A DNA stretch of 6,710 bases, from the NCBI GenBank assembly GCA_030590185.1, contig JAUUZB010000224.1:1-6710 (forward strand), written 5' to 3'. This DNA is from Deltaproteobacteria bacterium (GTDB lineage Bacteria > Myxococcota > XYA12-FULL-58-9 > JAUUZB01). Position numbers and translations under genes: made by a program. Shown in pieces: positions 1 to 5,904 of the stretch. Within the stretch, counting starts at the first letter, position 1, and each line of letters starts with the position of its first letter. The notes beneath the pieces were generated by a model. The model saw only the letters and a list, made by a program, of their open reading frames with translations. It had not been told where the DNA came from and did not search any database.

Positions 1-240
1 GCAATCGTGATCGATGTCGTCGTTGACGCTGGAGTTTCCCGGGCTCGTGGTGTCGCCGCTGTCGACGAATGGCAGGCTGCTGATCACCGTCGGCGCGCTG
101 CAGTCATTGCCCCCCGCCGCGAGGGCGGGTGCGCTGCCGGCGAGCGCGGCCAAGGCGAGCACGCCGCATAGGGAATACGATCGCCACAGCGCCGAGGACG
201 GCAGCAGGGCGAGGGATGAGATCGCGGATTCCTTCGTCAT
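1..240 (-). CDS. Partial secreted protein, N-terminal 80 residues, function unknown
   Basis: An open frame starts at an ATG (238-240) and stays open to the left edge, so only the first 80 residues are visible. Residues 1-20 are a rather long polar leader. They are followed by a hydrophobic core (SLCGVLALAALAGSAPALA, about 23-41) and a probable signal peptidase I site after ALA, so the protein should be exported. The mature part begins AAGGNDCSAPTVISSLPF, then an acidic, Ser/Thr/Asn-rich stretch ending NDDIDHDC. From memory, this Cys-x-x-Ala/Pro...LPF...SGDTT...N...D...C layout is like the N-terminus of exported proteins in myxobacteria that carry a Cys-bracketed beta domain; the domain itself lies beyond the edge, so its role cannot be named. 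The start sits 2 bases after the stop of the upstream SH3/PEGA gene and has a good Shine-Dalgarno (GGGGGAG, 8 bases away). It is therefore probably the third gene of the operon. No other in-frame Met exists. Confidence 0.8.
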   Translation of the reverse strand, partial: MTKESAISSLALLPSSALWRSYSLCGVLALAALAGSAPALAAGGNDCSAPTVISSLPFVDSGDTTSPGNSSVNDDIDHDC

Positions 241-242
241 GG

Positions 243-1802
243 CTAGAACTCCCCCGCGACGCCGAGCCAGCCCGGCGCCAGCGTGACGCCAACGGTGGCG
301 CCGACTTCAGTACGTTGGTGTGCGTCGTAGCGATCGGGATCGTCGCCGAGCACCCAGAGCAACACGCCGGTCGTGGCGGCGGCCGCGCCGATGCCGAAGG
401 CGATGAAGGTCCCGAGCTCGTTGCCGCCGAGCTCGCTCGCCCGACTGTTGAGCGCATCATACTCGGCGGTCGAGCGCGCGTCGGTCTCGTTGTAGGCCGC
501 GATGTCGTCCGCCAGGGCCCGCTGTTGCTCTTGGCCGACTACGATCAACGCGATGCCGGTGCCGAATCCCACCGCACCGACGCCGAGGGATACGTAGGAG
601 AGAATGCGCCGGAGCCCCGCCTCGGAGCGGTAGGCGCGGATGAACTCCTGCGAAGGGACGAGATTCACCTCGACGTCGGTCTTTCGGTCCTCGCTGATGG
701 AGACGTCCTGGCGGTATTGGATGAATCCGCTCTTCTCGATCCCCAGGGTGTGGGTCCCCCCCGAGAGCGTCATCGGCGTGTCCATCGGCGTGACGCCGAC
801 GATATTGCCGCCGATGGTGATGGTGGCGCCCTCCTCGATCGTGTGGACCAACAGGGAGCCTGAGTGTTGTCCCAAAATAGGACGCATGAGGATCTTGGAA
901 GCACCTGCCATGGCCGAGAAGATCGTCTCGCCGGTGCCGACGTGTTGGCGGGAGACCCGGTTCTCCACCTTGCCGTTGGCGGTGTTGAGCAACTGGAGCT
1001 GGATGGTGACCGTCTCGCCAGTGAGGGTGAGGTTCCCGGTGATCATGAAGTCGGCGCCCAGGGCATCGCCGAGGTCGGACATGCAGGAGGGGTCATCACA
1101 GCCGAGGGCCTGGCGGGTGGCGTCGTAGCTCAGCATCTGAACCCCGTCCGGGGCAGAGATCGCCTTGAAGGGGCCGAGGCGATCGATCGTCTCGGGCACC
1201 GCCTTGGTGAGGGAGATCACAAGGGCCTCGTCGAGGTTGCCGGCAACCTGTAGGTCCATCACGGCGACCTTGATCTTGTATGTCTCCCCGAAGCCGTCGT
1301 TGGTTGTCCCTGCCGGTGCGGCGTCGGAGGTGGGCTCGGCTGGCTCGACGGCGGACTCCGGTGGACTCGGCTCGGGGCTCGTCGGGCCGGTGGGGGCCAC
1401 GGCTACCTCCCGGGCTGGCGACGACGGCTCCGCAGGGACGGCGACGGCGGGCTCGGGTGGCGGTTCGGGCGCCGACGGCTCCTCGGGGGCGGCGACGGCT
1501 GGATCCGGCTCGGGCGGCGGCGATGGCTCGTCCGGGGTCGGCGTCGTCGGAGCGCAGATCTTTTCCAACCAGGCGGCCTTGGCGAAGCCGGCCTCGTCCC
1601 CAGCGATGACCTCGTACCAATCCCCGTCGCGCCCCCGGATCTCGACGGCGGTGCCCTTGCGGACGAGCACGCCCCGCTTGCCGCCGGGGGTCTTCTTGAG
1701 CCGCACGCCCTCGCTGAGCTCGCAGCTGCCGCCCGGCAGGAGCTCGGCGGTGGCAACCGCGGGGATAATCAAGAGAGCAGCGGTAATGATAGCGTTTCGC
1801 AT
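243..1802 (-). CDS. Exported SH3b / TolB-like / PEGA-domain envelope protein
   Basis: This 519-residue protein is probably exported. Residues 1-19 form a signal peptide ending ATA|E. Residues 27-83 resemble a bacterial SH3 domain (GVRLKK, RKGTAVEI, GDWYEV, GFAKAAWL) bracketed by Cys27 and Cys83, a likely disulfide. Such domains often bind peptidoglycan. Residues 84-173 are a Pro/Glu/Ala/Ser linker, long enough to span part of the periplasm. Residues 176-310 look like the TolB/CsgG-type alpha/beta domain (KIKVAVMDLQ; LGADFMITGNL) with a GCDDPSC cysteine pair at 235/240. Residues 314-384 are a PEGA domain (TITIGGNIVGVTP, LGIEKSGF). Two hydrophobic segments (about 401-423 and 463-485) flank a charged helical loop, and the chain ends in a short beta-like tail with terminal Phe. 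The ATG at 1802 is preferred over that at 1808: the only Shine-Dalgarno (GAGGGGG) touches the 1808 codon but lies 6 bases from 1802. Domain calls are from motif reading; the overall function is unknown. Confidence 0.88.
   Translation of the reverse strand: MRNAIITAALLIIPAVATAELLPGGSCELSEGVRLKKTPGGKRGVLVRKGTAVEIRGRDGDWYEVIAGDEAGFAKAAWLEKICAPTTPTPDEPSPPPEPDPAVAAPEEPSAPEPPPEPAVAVPAEPSSPAREVAVAPTGPTSPEPSPPESAVEPAEPTSDAAPAGTTNDGFGETYKIKVAVMDLQVAGNLDEALVISLTKAVPETIDRLGPFKAISAPDGVQMLSYDATRQALGCDDPSCMSDLGDALGADFMITGNLTLTGETVTIQLQLLNTANGKVENRVSRQHVGTGETIFSAMAGASKILMRPILGQHSGSLLVHTIEEGATITIGGNIVGVTPMDTPMTLSGGTHTLGIEKSGFIQYRQDVSISEDRKTDVEVNLVPSQEFIRAYRSEAGLRRILSYVSLGVGAVGFGTGIALIVVGQEQQRALADDIAAYNETDARSTAEYDALNSRASELGGNELGTFIAFGIGAAAATTGVLLWVLGDDPDRYDAHQRTEVGATVGVTLAPGWLGVAGEF
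249..255 (-). promoter_or_regulatory. Ribosome-binding site of the partial secreted-protein gene
   Basis: The minus strand reads GGGGGAG, 8 bases before the ATG at 240. It lies inside the last codons of the SH3/PEGA gene, whose TAG stop is at 243-245, again pointing to coupled translation. Confidence 0.7.
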
Positions 1803-1808
1803 GATCAT

Positions 1809-1815
1809 CCCCCTC
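1809..1815 (-). promoter_or_regulatory. Ribosome-binding site of the SH3/PEGA gene, overlapping the upstream stop codon
   Basis: The minus strand reads TGA-GGGGG-ATGATCATG. The last two bases of the lipoprotein stop plus the five Gs form GAGGGGG. The first ATG (1808) abuts it, leaving no room for initiation, while the second (1802) is 6 bases away. This supports 1802 as the start and translational coupling between the two genes. Confidence 0.7.
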
Positions 1816-4800
1816 AGTCCTCAACCACGGTGACCGTGGCTATTTGGCATTCGCGCGCCGCCGCCGTCGCAAAGATGCCCGCGTGACTGCAGGACAGGAG
1901 GCCCTGGGCGCACACCGGGGCGGGCGCGCAGGCATCGGCGTCCGCACTGCTCTCGAAGTCCACTGCCACGTGGCGACCCCAGCAGCTCATCGCGCCATCG
2001 GCATGCAAGACGCAGGCATTGCTGGCACCGACGGCGAGGGCGACTGCGCCGGTGAGCTTGTCGGGACATACGGGGTCACACTCGAGGTTGGCGTCCTCAT
2101 CGGGGCAGCCGTCGCATTGACCGTTCTCATCGGCGTCGTTGCAATCGCACCTCCCGTCCATGTCGTCGTCGTTGCAGACTTTGCACGGTGCCGTCGATGG
2201 GGCGCAGACGTCGGTGGGCCAGTTGACGCCGAAGGCCTGTGCTGATGATGGTGTCTTGAGCCCGTGGCCTATGGCGCCGCGGACATTGTACCCCCAGCAC
2301 TTGACGCCGCCGTCCTGCATGAGGGCGCAGCTCGTGCTACTGCCCACGGCGATCCCGACCGCCCCGGTGAGGGGTTCGCACTCGGCACCGCTGCCGCGTG
2401 CACAGACGGGGCTCGGCACAGCTCGGTCGTAGGCGCCCTCGATGCCATCGCCGAGGCGCCCGAGATCGTGCCATCCCCAGCAGGAGACGGAGGTGTCCGC
2501 CATGACCGCGCAGGTGTGGCCCGGGCCGGCGGCGACCTGCAGCGCCGGTTGCCCGAGTGGCACCAAACTAGGTGCTGGTCGTTGGGTGGCGGTCATCCAC
2601 ACGAACTCCCCGTCCTCGATGACGCCGTCGCCGTCCTCGTCGAAGTAGAAGGGGATCTCGGCCACGGTCTCGCCGTTGCCGAGCTGGCCGGAGGAATTTC
2701 GGCCCCAGCAGACCACCGCGCCATCGGCGTGCAAAGCGCAGCTGTGCTGGAAACCGAGGGTCAGCCCAACGACGTCGCTGAGTAGGCCACCGCTGCAGTT
2801 GGGGGACGAACCGCACAACACCGGCGCCGGGACAACCTGGAGACCATAGGTAGGGGGGCCGACCCAACTCACGAACCCACCGCCGACCTGCCCCTGTTCG
2901 TTGTTTCCCCAGCAGCGAACGGTGCCGTCGTCGAGCAAGGCACAGGCGTGAGCGCTGTGATTTTCGAAGCTGGTGGCGAAGAAGCCGCCCGTGGCGACCG
3001 CCACGACGCCGGTCAGCGGCACACAGCTGTCGCGGGCGCCGGATGCGCAGACCGGCGAGGCATGGGGGGATGTGGGCGGCCGGATCCAGTCCTCGATGCC
3101 GAACCCCGCCTGCCCGTGGTCGTTGTTTCCCCAGCAGTGGAGCTCCTTGGTGGCGGTGACCGCGCAGGCGAAGGCGGGCCCGGTGGCAACCTGCACGGCG
3201 TTTTCGAATGGTTCGCAGGTCATGCCGATGCCGGACCGGCAGACCGTCAGCGGATTGGTGGAGAAGTGTGCGAAACCCAACCCGAGATTGCCATAGTAGC
3301 CATCGCCCCAGCAGCGGACGTCGCCATTCCCGAGGAGAACGCAGCTGTGCTCCTCGCCCGCGGCGCCGGCGACGACGCCGGTGATACGGGGGCATTCTGG
3401 ACCTCCCAGGGAGAGACAAACCGGGACGGCTTGCCTGCTCCACCCGGCTTCGCCGTTACCGAGGGAACCGGCGGTGTTGGCACCCCAGCAGCGAACCTCA
3501 CCACTGCCCGCCAGGACCGCGCAGGTGTGATTGGTGCCGGAAAAGATGGCCGCCACGTCGGTGAGGGGCTCGCAGCCCAGCCCGGTCCCGCTCAGGCATA
3601 CGGGGATAGGGCTCGGTTCGTCGCCGGGCTGAACGTCGTTCCCCACCTTGCCGTTCCAGTCCCGTCCCCAACAGTAGACGGTCGACTGCGGCCCGGCGAT
3701 AGCGCAGGTGAGCCAGTTGCCGGCGGAGAGCTGTTTGGCCTCGGTCAAGGGTGGACAGCCCGCGCCGGTGTCATAGGTGCCAGGGCCGCAGACGTCGGTA
3801 GGCGACGACACCCGTGGATCGGGATCGCCGACATAGCCAACGCCGAGCTGTCCGTAGTCGTTGTCCCCCCAGCACTTGACTCGTCGGTCCGTGGTCAAGG
3901 CGCAGGTGTGATCCGAGCCGGTGACCACCTGATCGACTCCACTCAGTACGTGCACCGGGTTGGGACGGCCGGGTTCGAGGGTACCGGTGCCGACCTGCCC
4001 GTCCTGGTTGAGCCCCCAACAAAACAGGTCACCGCTCTCGTCGACCGCGCAGACGTGTCGAGTACCGGCGGCGAGGCCAATGACGCCGGAGAGCTGACCG
4101 CCACCGGTGCAGACCCCGTCGACGAGCTGGCCGTCGACGCAGACCGGCACGGCGGTCGGGAACGCAGGATCAGAAGCCAGCCCCACCGTGCCGATGCCGA
4201 GGGCTCCACGAAAGTTGTGCCCCCAGCAGTAAGCCTTGCCGGCGCTCGCCGCGCAGGTCACGTAACCGCCCGCGGCCACCGCGTTGGCCGAGCCGAGCGG
4301 CACGCAGGTCGGCCCGCTGCCGCTGAGACAGGCCTCCGCCGGGTAGCCACGCGTCAACCAGCTGTCTGAGGAGTGGAGGACGAAGGTACCGTCTCCGAGC
4401 CTGCCTTGATCGTCGTAGCCCCAACAACGCACGCGACCATCGCCCCCAATCACGCAGGTGTGCGAGGCGTCGTTGTCCCTTTTGCTGGCGGTTATTCGCA
4501 GCGCGCCGGAAAGGGGGGCGGCGCACGGCTCAGGGGGCTCGCCGGAACAAACCGGGAGCGGGAACGGCTGATCGCTGATGGGGTCACCGGCACCGAGCTG
4601 CCCGTTGGGGAAGCCAAGGGCCCGATTACGGCCCCAACAGCCCACCCGCCCCACTTCGGTGACCGCGCAGGCGAAGCTCTCACTGAGCGCGATGCTCCCG
4701 CGCCGGTCGGCCGCTGCACCGATGGTGCAGTCGCTGCAGCGGGGCAACAGGGCTTGGCGGCCGATGGTGTAGTCATCGTCGAGGGCGAAGGTTGGCATGC

Positions 4801-5797
4801 GTGCCACATCTAGAGGTGTGGATTCGAGGCTGAGGTGCAGGAGGCGAGGCCGGGTGGTCGTGCCGCCGAGGCTGTCCACGACCCGCCAGGTAGCGGCGAA
4901 GAACCCGGCACTGACCTCCCCCAGAGTCGCCCACAGGCCGGCCGCATCCGCCTTCGGTCCAGGGGACTCGGTGGTGACGCTGAGCTCGGCACTGGCCGAG
5001 GCGTAGGTGGCCCCTACCTCGGTATCGAAGACCGAGGTCCCGGGAATGACGAGCTCACAGGTGTTGGTGAGATATGGAGGCTCGCCCCAGTCGAGGGCCG
5101 GCGGCTCCGGGGTGCGCTGCGTGGCGATCACCGCCGAGGACTTAATGCCCTCGGAGGAACCGCTCTCGTTGAAGGCGGTGAGGCGATACTCGTACTCCCC
5201 GGCACTCAGGCCGCGGTCGGCGTGGAGGGTAGCGTCGGCGGCGACCTCCACGAGCACCGCGAACGCACCGCCGTCGCGTCGGCGTTCAATGCGGTAGCCG
5301 TCCTCGTAGTGGTTGGGGTCGAGCCAGGCGAGCTCCAGGGTATCGGGGGAGCTCGGCAGAACGACGAGGTCCTCCGCGGCGTTCGGCGCCGTGATCACCC
5401 CCGCTTCGTCACTGTTGGTGGTCTCGCAGTATTCGCTGTTGAAGTCGCGAAAGGCCCGGACGCGATAGCTGTACCGCGTATCGTGACGGGCGCCGTAGTC
5501 GTTGAAGAAAGTGGTGTCAGCCGCCAGACGCAGGAGCTCGCCCCAAACGATGTCGCCTTCATCGCGGCGTTCGAGGATGAAGCCATCCTCCTCGCATTCG
5601 GTGCAGCTCCAGGTCAGCGACACCCACTCGTCGAAAGCCGTGGCCGAGAATGCCGTCACGTTGCCACCGACGGTGCAACTCAGGGTATCGGTGGGGGCCT
5701 CGCGTTCTGGCAGGCCGCGAATGGCGGGGCCCTGGCAGGCGGCAAAGAACACAACAAACACAACAAACGCGGTGAAACGCAGGCAGCTTCTGAGCAT
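1814..5797 (-). CDS. Large RCC1-repeat lipoprotein with FN3-like domains and calcium-loop inserts
   Basis: This is a 1327-residue predicted lipoprotein. Residues 1-21 are a lipoprotein signal (hydrophobic core FTAFVVFVVFF, lipobox FAAC, Cys21). The +2 residue is Gln, not Asp, which under the E. coli Lol rule favours the outer membrane. Residues about 38-133 and 134-227 are two fibronectin-III-like domains (ILERRDEG / IERRRDGG; TRYSYRVRAF / GEYEYRLTAF). About 230-330 is Ig-like. From about 372 to the C-terminus there are fourteen RCC1-type blades, each with a pattern like HTCAV...G.V.CWG.N..GQLG.G, the basis of a beta-propeller. Each blade has a Cys pair, and twelve following loops carry a second pair (PVC...C.PLT). 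Residues 1053-1064 are a canonical EF-hand loop, and 1205-1246 a Cys/Asp-rich insert. The frame is open upstream to 5866, but the start at 5797 has the Shine-Dalgarno and directly begins the signal. It is the first gene of the operon. RCC1 propellers are usually binding scaffolds; the ligand is unknown. Confidence 0.93.
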   Translation of the reverse strand: MLRSCLRFTAFVVFVVFFAACQGPAIRGLPEREAPTDTLSCTVGGNVTAFSATAFDEWVSLTWSCTECEEDGFILERRDEGDIVWGELLRLAADTTFFNDYGARHDTRYSYRVRAFRDFNSEYCETTNSDEAGVITAPNAAEDLVVLPSSPDTLELAWLDPNHYEDGYRIERRRDGGAFAVLVEVAADATLHADRGLSAGEYEYRLTAFNESGSSEGIKSSAVIATQRTPEPPALDWGEPPYLTNTCELVIPGTSVFDTEVGATYASASAELSVTTESPGPKADAAGLWATLGEVSAGFFAATWRVVDSLGGTTTRPRLLHLSLESTPLDVARMPTFALDDDYTIGRQALLPRCSDCTIGAAADRRGSIALSESFACAVTEVGRVGCWGRNRALGFPNGQLGAGDPISDQPFPLPVCSGEPPEPCAAPLSGALRITASKRDNDASHTCVIGGDGRVRCWGYDDQGRLGDGTFVLHSSDSWLTRGYPAEACLSGSGPTCVPLGSANAVAAGGYVTCAASAGKAYCWGHNFRGALGIGTVGLASDPAFPTAVPVCVDGQLVDGVCTGGGQLSGVIGLAAGTRHVCAVDESGDLFCWGLNQDGQVGTGTLEPGRPNPVHVLSGVDQVVTGSDHTCALTTDRRVKCWGDNDYGQLGVGYVGDPDPRVSSPTDVCGPGTYDTGAGCPPLTEAKQLSAGNWLTCAIAGPQSTVYCWGRDWNGKVGNDVQPGDEPSPIPVCLSGTGLGCEPLTDVAAIFSGTNHTCAVLAGSGEVRCWGANTAGSLGNGEAGWSRQAVPVCLSLGGPECPRITGVVAGAAGEEHSCVLLGNGDVRCWGDGYYGNLGLGFAHFSTNPLTVCRSGIGMTCEPFENAVQVATGPAFACAVTATKELHCWGNNDHGQAGFGIEDWIRPPTSPHASPVCASGARDSCVPLTGVVAVATGGFFATSFENHSAHACALLDDGTVRCWGNNEQGQVGGGFVSWVGPPTYGLQVVPAPVLCGSSPNCSGGLLSDVVGLTLGFQHSCALHADGAVVCWGRNSSGQLGNGETVAEIPFYFDEDGDGVIEDGEFVWMTATQRPAPSLVPLGQPALQVAAGPGHTCAVMADTSVSCWGWHDLGRLGDGIEGAYDRAVPSPVCARGSGAECEPLTGAVGIAVGSSTSCALMQDGGVKCWGYNVRGAIGHGLKTPSSAQAFGVNWPTDVCAPSTAPCKVCNDDDMDGRCDCNDADENGQCDGCPDEDANLECDPVCPDKLTGAVALAVGASNACVLHADGAMSCWGRHVAVDFESSADADACAPAPVCAQGLLSCSHAGIFATAAARECQIATVTVVED
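2060..2185 (-). other. Cys/Asp-rich thrombospondin type 3-like insert
   Basis: Residues 1205-1246 of the lipoprotein contain short runs such as CNDDDMDGRCDCND, ADENGQCDGC and PDEDANLECD, with eight Cys and many Asp in 42 residues. Repeated D-x-D-x-D-G-x-C/D spacing is the mark of thrombospondin type 3 calcium-binding repeats, which bacterial surface proteins often carry. The insert lengthens the loop between blades 13 and 14 and replaces its usual simple Cys pair. Calcium binding is inferred from the motif only. Confidence 0.7.
2606..2641 (-). other. EF-hand-type calcium-binding loop within the RCC1 lipoprotein
   Basis: These twelve codons encode DEDGDGVIEDGE, residues 1053-1064, followed by Phe. 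Asp at loop positions 1, 3 and 5, Gly at 6, Ile at 8 and Glu at 12 match the canonical EF-hand calcium loop at every key place. It sits in the loop after blade 11. That loop also lacks the usual Cys pair, so calcium may stiffen it in place of a disulfide; this is inference. The flanking residues do not clearly form a full helix-loop-helix, so it is closer to an isolated dockerin-like or extracellular calcium loop. Confidence 0.75.
5735..5797 (-). other. Lipoprotein signal peptide and lipobox
   Basis: Residues 1-21 of the RCC1 protein have a short basic n-region with two Arg (MLRSCLR), a Phe/Val-rich hydrophobic core and the lipobox F-A-A-C with Cys21 as the expected lipidated residue. Ser/Phe/Ala before the Cys is compatible with signal peptidase II. 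This places the true start at 5797, since the 23 codons upstream would put a polar, Arg-containing extension ahead of a complete signal. Confidence 0.85.
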
Positions 5798-5801
5798 GTC
5801 T

Positions 5802-5809
5802 ACCTCCCT
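5802..5809 (-). promoter_or_regulatory. Ribosome-binding site of the RCC1 lipoprotein gene
   Basis: On the minus strand the sequence is AGGGAGGT, a near-perfect Shine-Dalgarno, 4 bases before the ATG at 5797. It decides the start in favour of 5797 over the ATG at 5866. Confidence 0.85.
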
Positions 5810-5820
5810 TGAGCGGGAGA

Positions 5821-5850
5821 ACCCTATCACGCCGGCCGTACCTGGGCGAA
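5821..5850 (-). promoter_or_regulatory. Candidate promoter for the three-gene envelope operon
   Basis: On the minus strand TGATAGGGT (5821-5829) resembles an extended -10 element (TGn followed by TAnnnT). TTCGCC lies 18 bases upstream (5845-5850) as a weak -35. A start about 7 bases further on would leave a leader of roughly 15 bases carrying the Shine-Dalgarno. The match is modest and sigma-factor preferences of this organism are unknown, so this is only a candidate. Confidence 0.3.
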
Positions 5851-5904
5851 GGCTAGAACGAGCCACCCTTGCCCGGGTCGCCCCCGGGGTGGTACCGCCA
5901 CGCC

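Larger units (their letters stand above)
1950..4690 (-). repeat. Fourteen tandem RCC1-type blades (coding repeat)
   Basis: Fourteen diverged copies of one unit lie inside the lipoprotein gene. Each is marked on the plus strand by cccc(a/g)(g/a)ca-type sequence, the complement of the Cys-Trp-Gly codons. These marks fall near 1977, 2292, 2476, 2702, 2908, 3128, 3307, 3483, 3667, 3867, 4016, 4220, 4420 and 4632. Spacing is mostly 176-227 bases, with a short one of about 148 (blade 4 to 5) and a long one of about 315 (blade 13 to 14, holding the Cys/Asp-rich insert). The copies are clearly diverged at the DNA level, so this is an old protein repeat, not a recent tandem duplication. Blade 14 keeps the CWG but lacks the following G-x-L-G-x-G. 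Confidence 0.9.
5798..5904. other. Divergent intergenic spacer
   Basis: This 107-base gap is the only non-coding stretch of any size and must hold the promoters of both the lipoprotein operon and the SprT-like gene, unless the latter is read from elsewhere. For the plus strand, TAGAAC at 5854-5859 is a possible -10 but has no recognisable -35 at the right distance. C/G runs at 5871-5892 (CCCGGG, CCCCCGGGG) are self-complementary but have no U-tract, so they are not a terminator. No operator could be identified. Confidence 0.5.

Noticed and set aside
129..863. Plus-strand open frame of 244 codons opposite the PEGA region
   Set aside because: Arg/Ala/Asp-rich translation with no motif, antisense to the PEGA and hydrophobic-hairpin coding region.
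1300..1550. GC-rich, repeat-looking tract, considered as a DNA repeat or regulatory element
   Set aside because: It is the Pro/Glu/Ala/Ser linker of the SH3/PEGA protein; its low complexity comes from the repeated codons and no regular DNA period was seen.
1096..1824. Second minus-strand frame of 242 codons overlapping the SH3/PEGA gene
   Set aside because: It is an out-of-frame reading of the same gene, dominated by Arg, and it lacks the signal peptide and SH3 motifs found in the chosen frame.
2948..4369. Long plus-strand open frame of 473 codons opposite the RCC1 gene
   Set aside because: It lies wholly antisense to clear RCC1 repeats, its translation is low-complexity Gly/Ala/Arg-rich with no domain, and no ribosome-binding site stands out. 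Long shadow frames are normal at this GC content.
4835..5812. Plus-strand open frame of 325 codons opposite the FN3-like region
   Set aside because: It is antisense to the signal peptide, FN3-like domains and Ig-like region, which are convincing on the minus strand; its own translation shows no recognisable motif.
5871..5892. C/G-rich self-complementary sequence in the spacer, considered as a terminator
   Set aside because: It has no following T-run on either strand and lies between two divergent starts, where a terminator is not expected.
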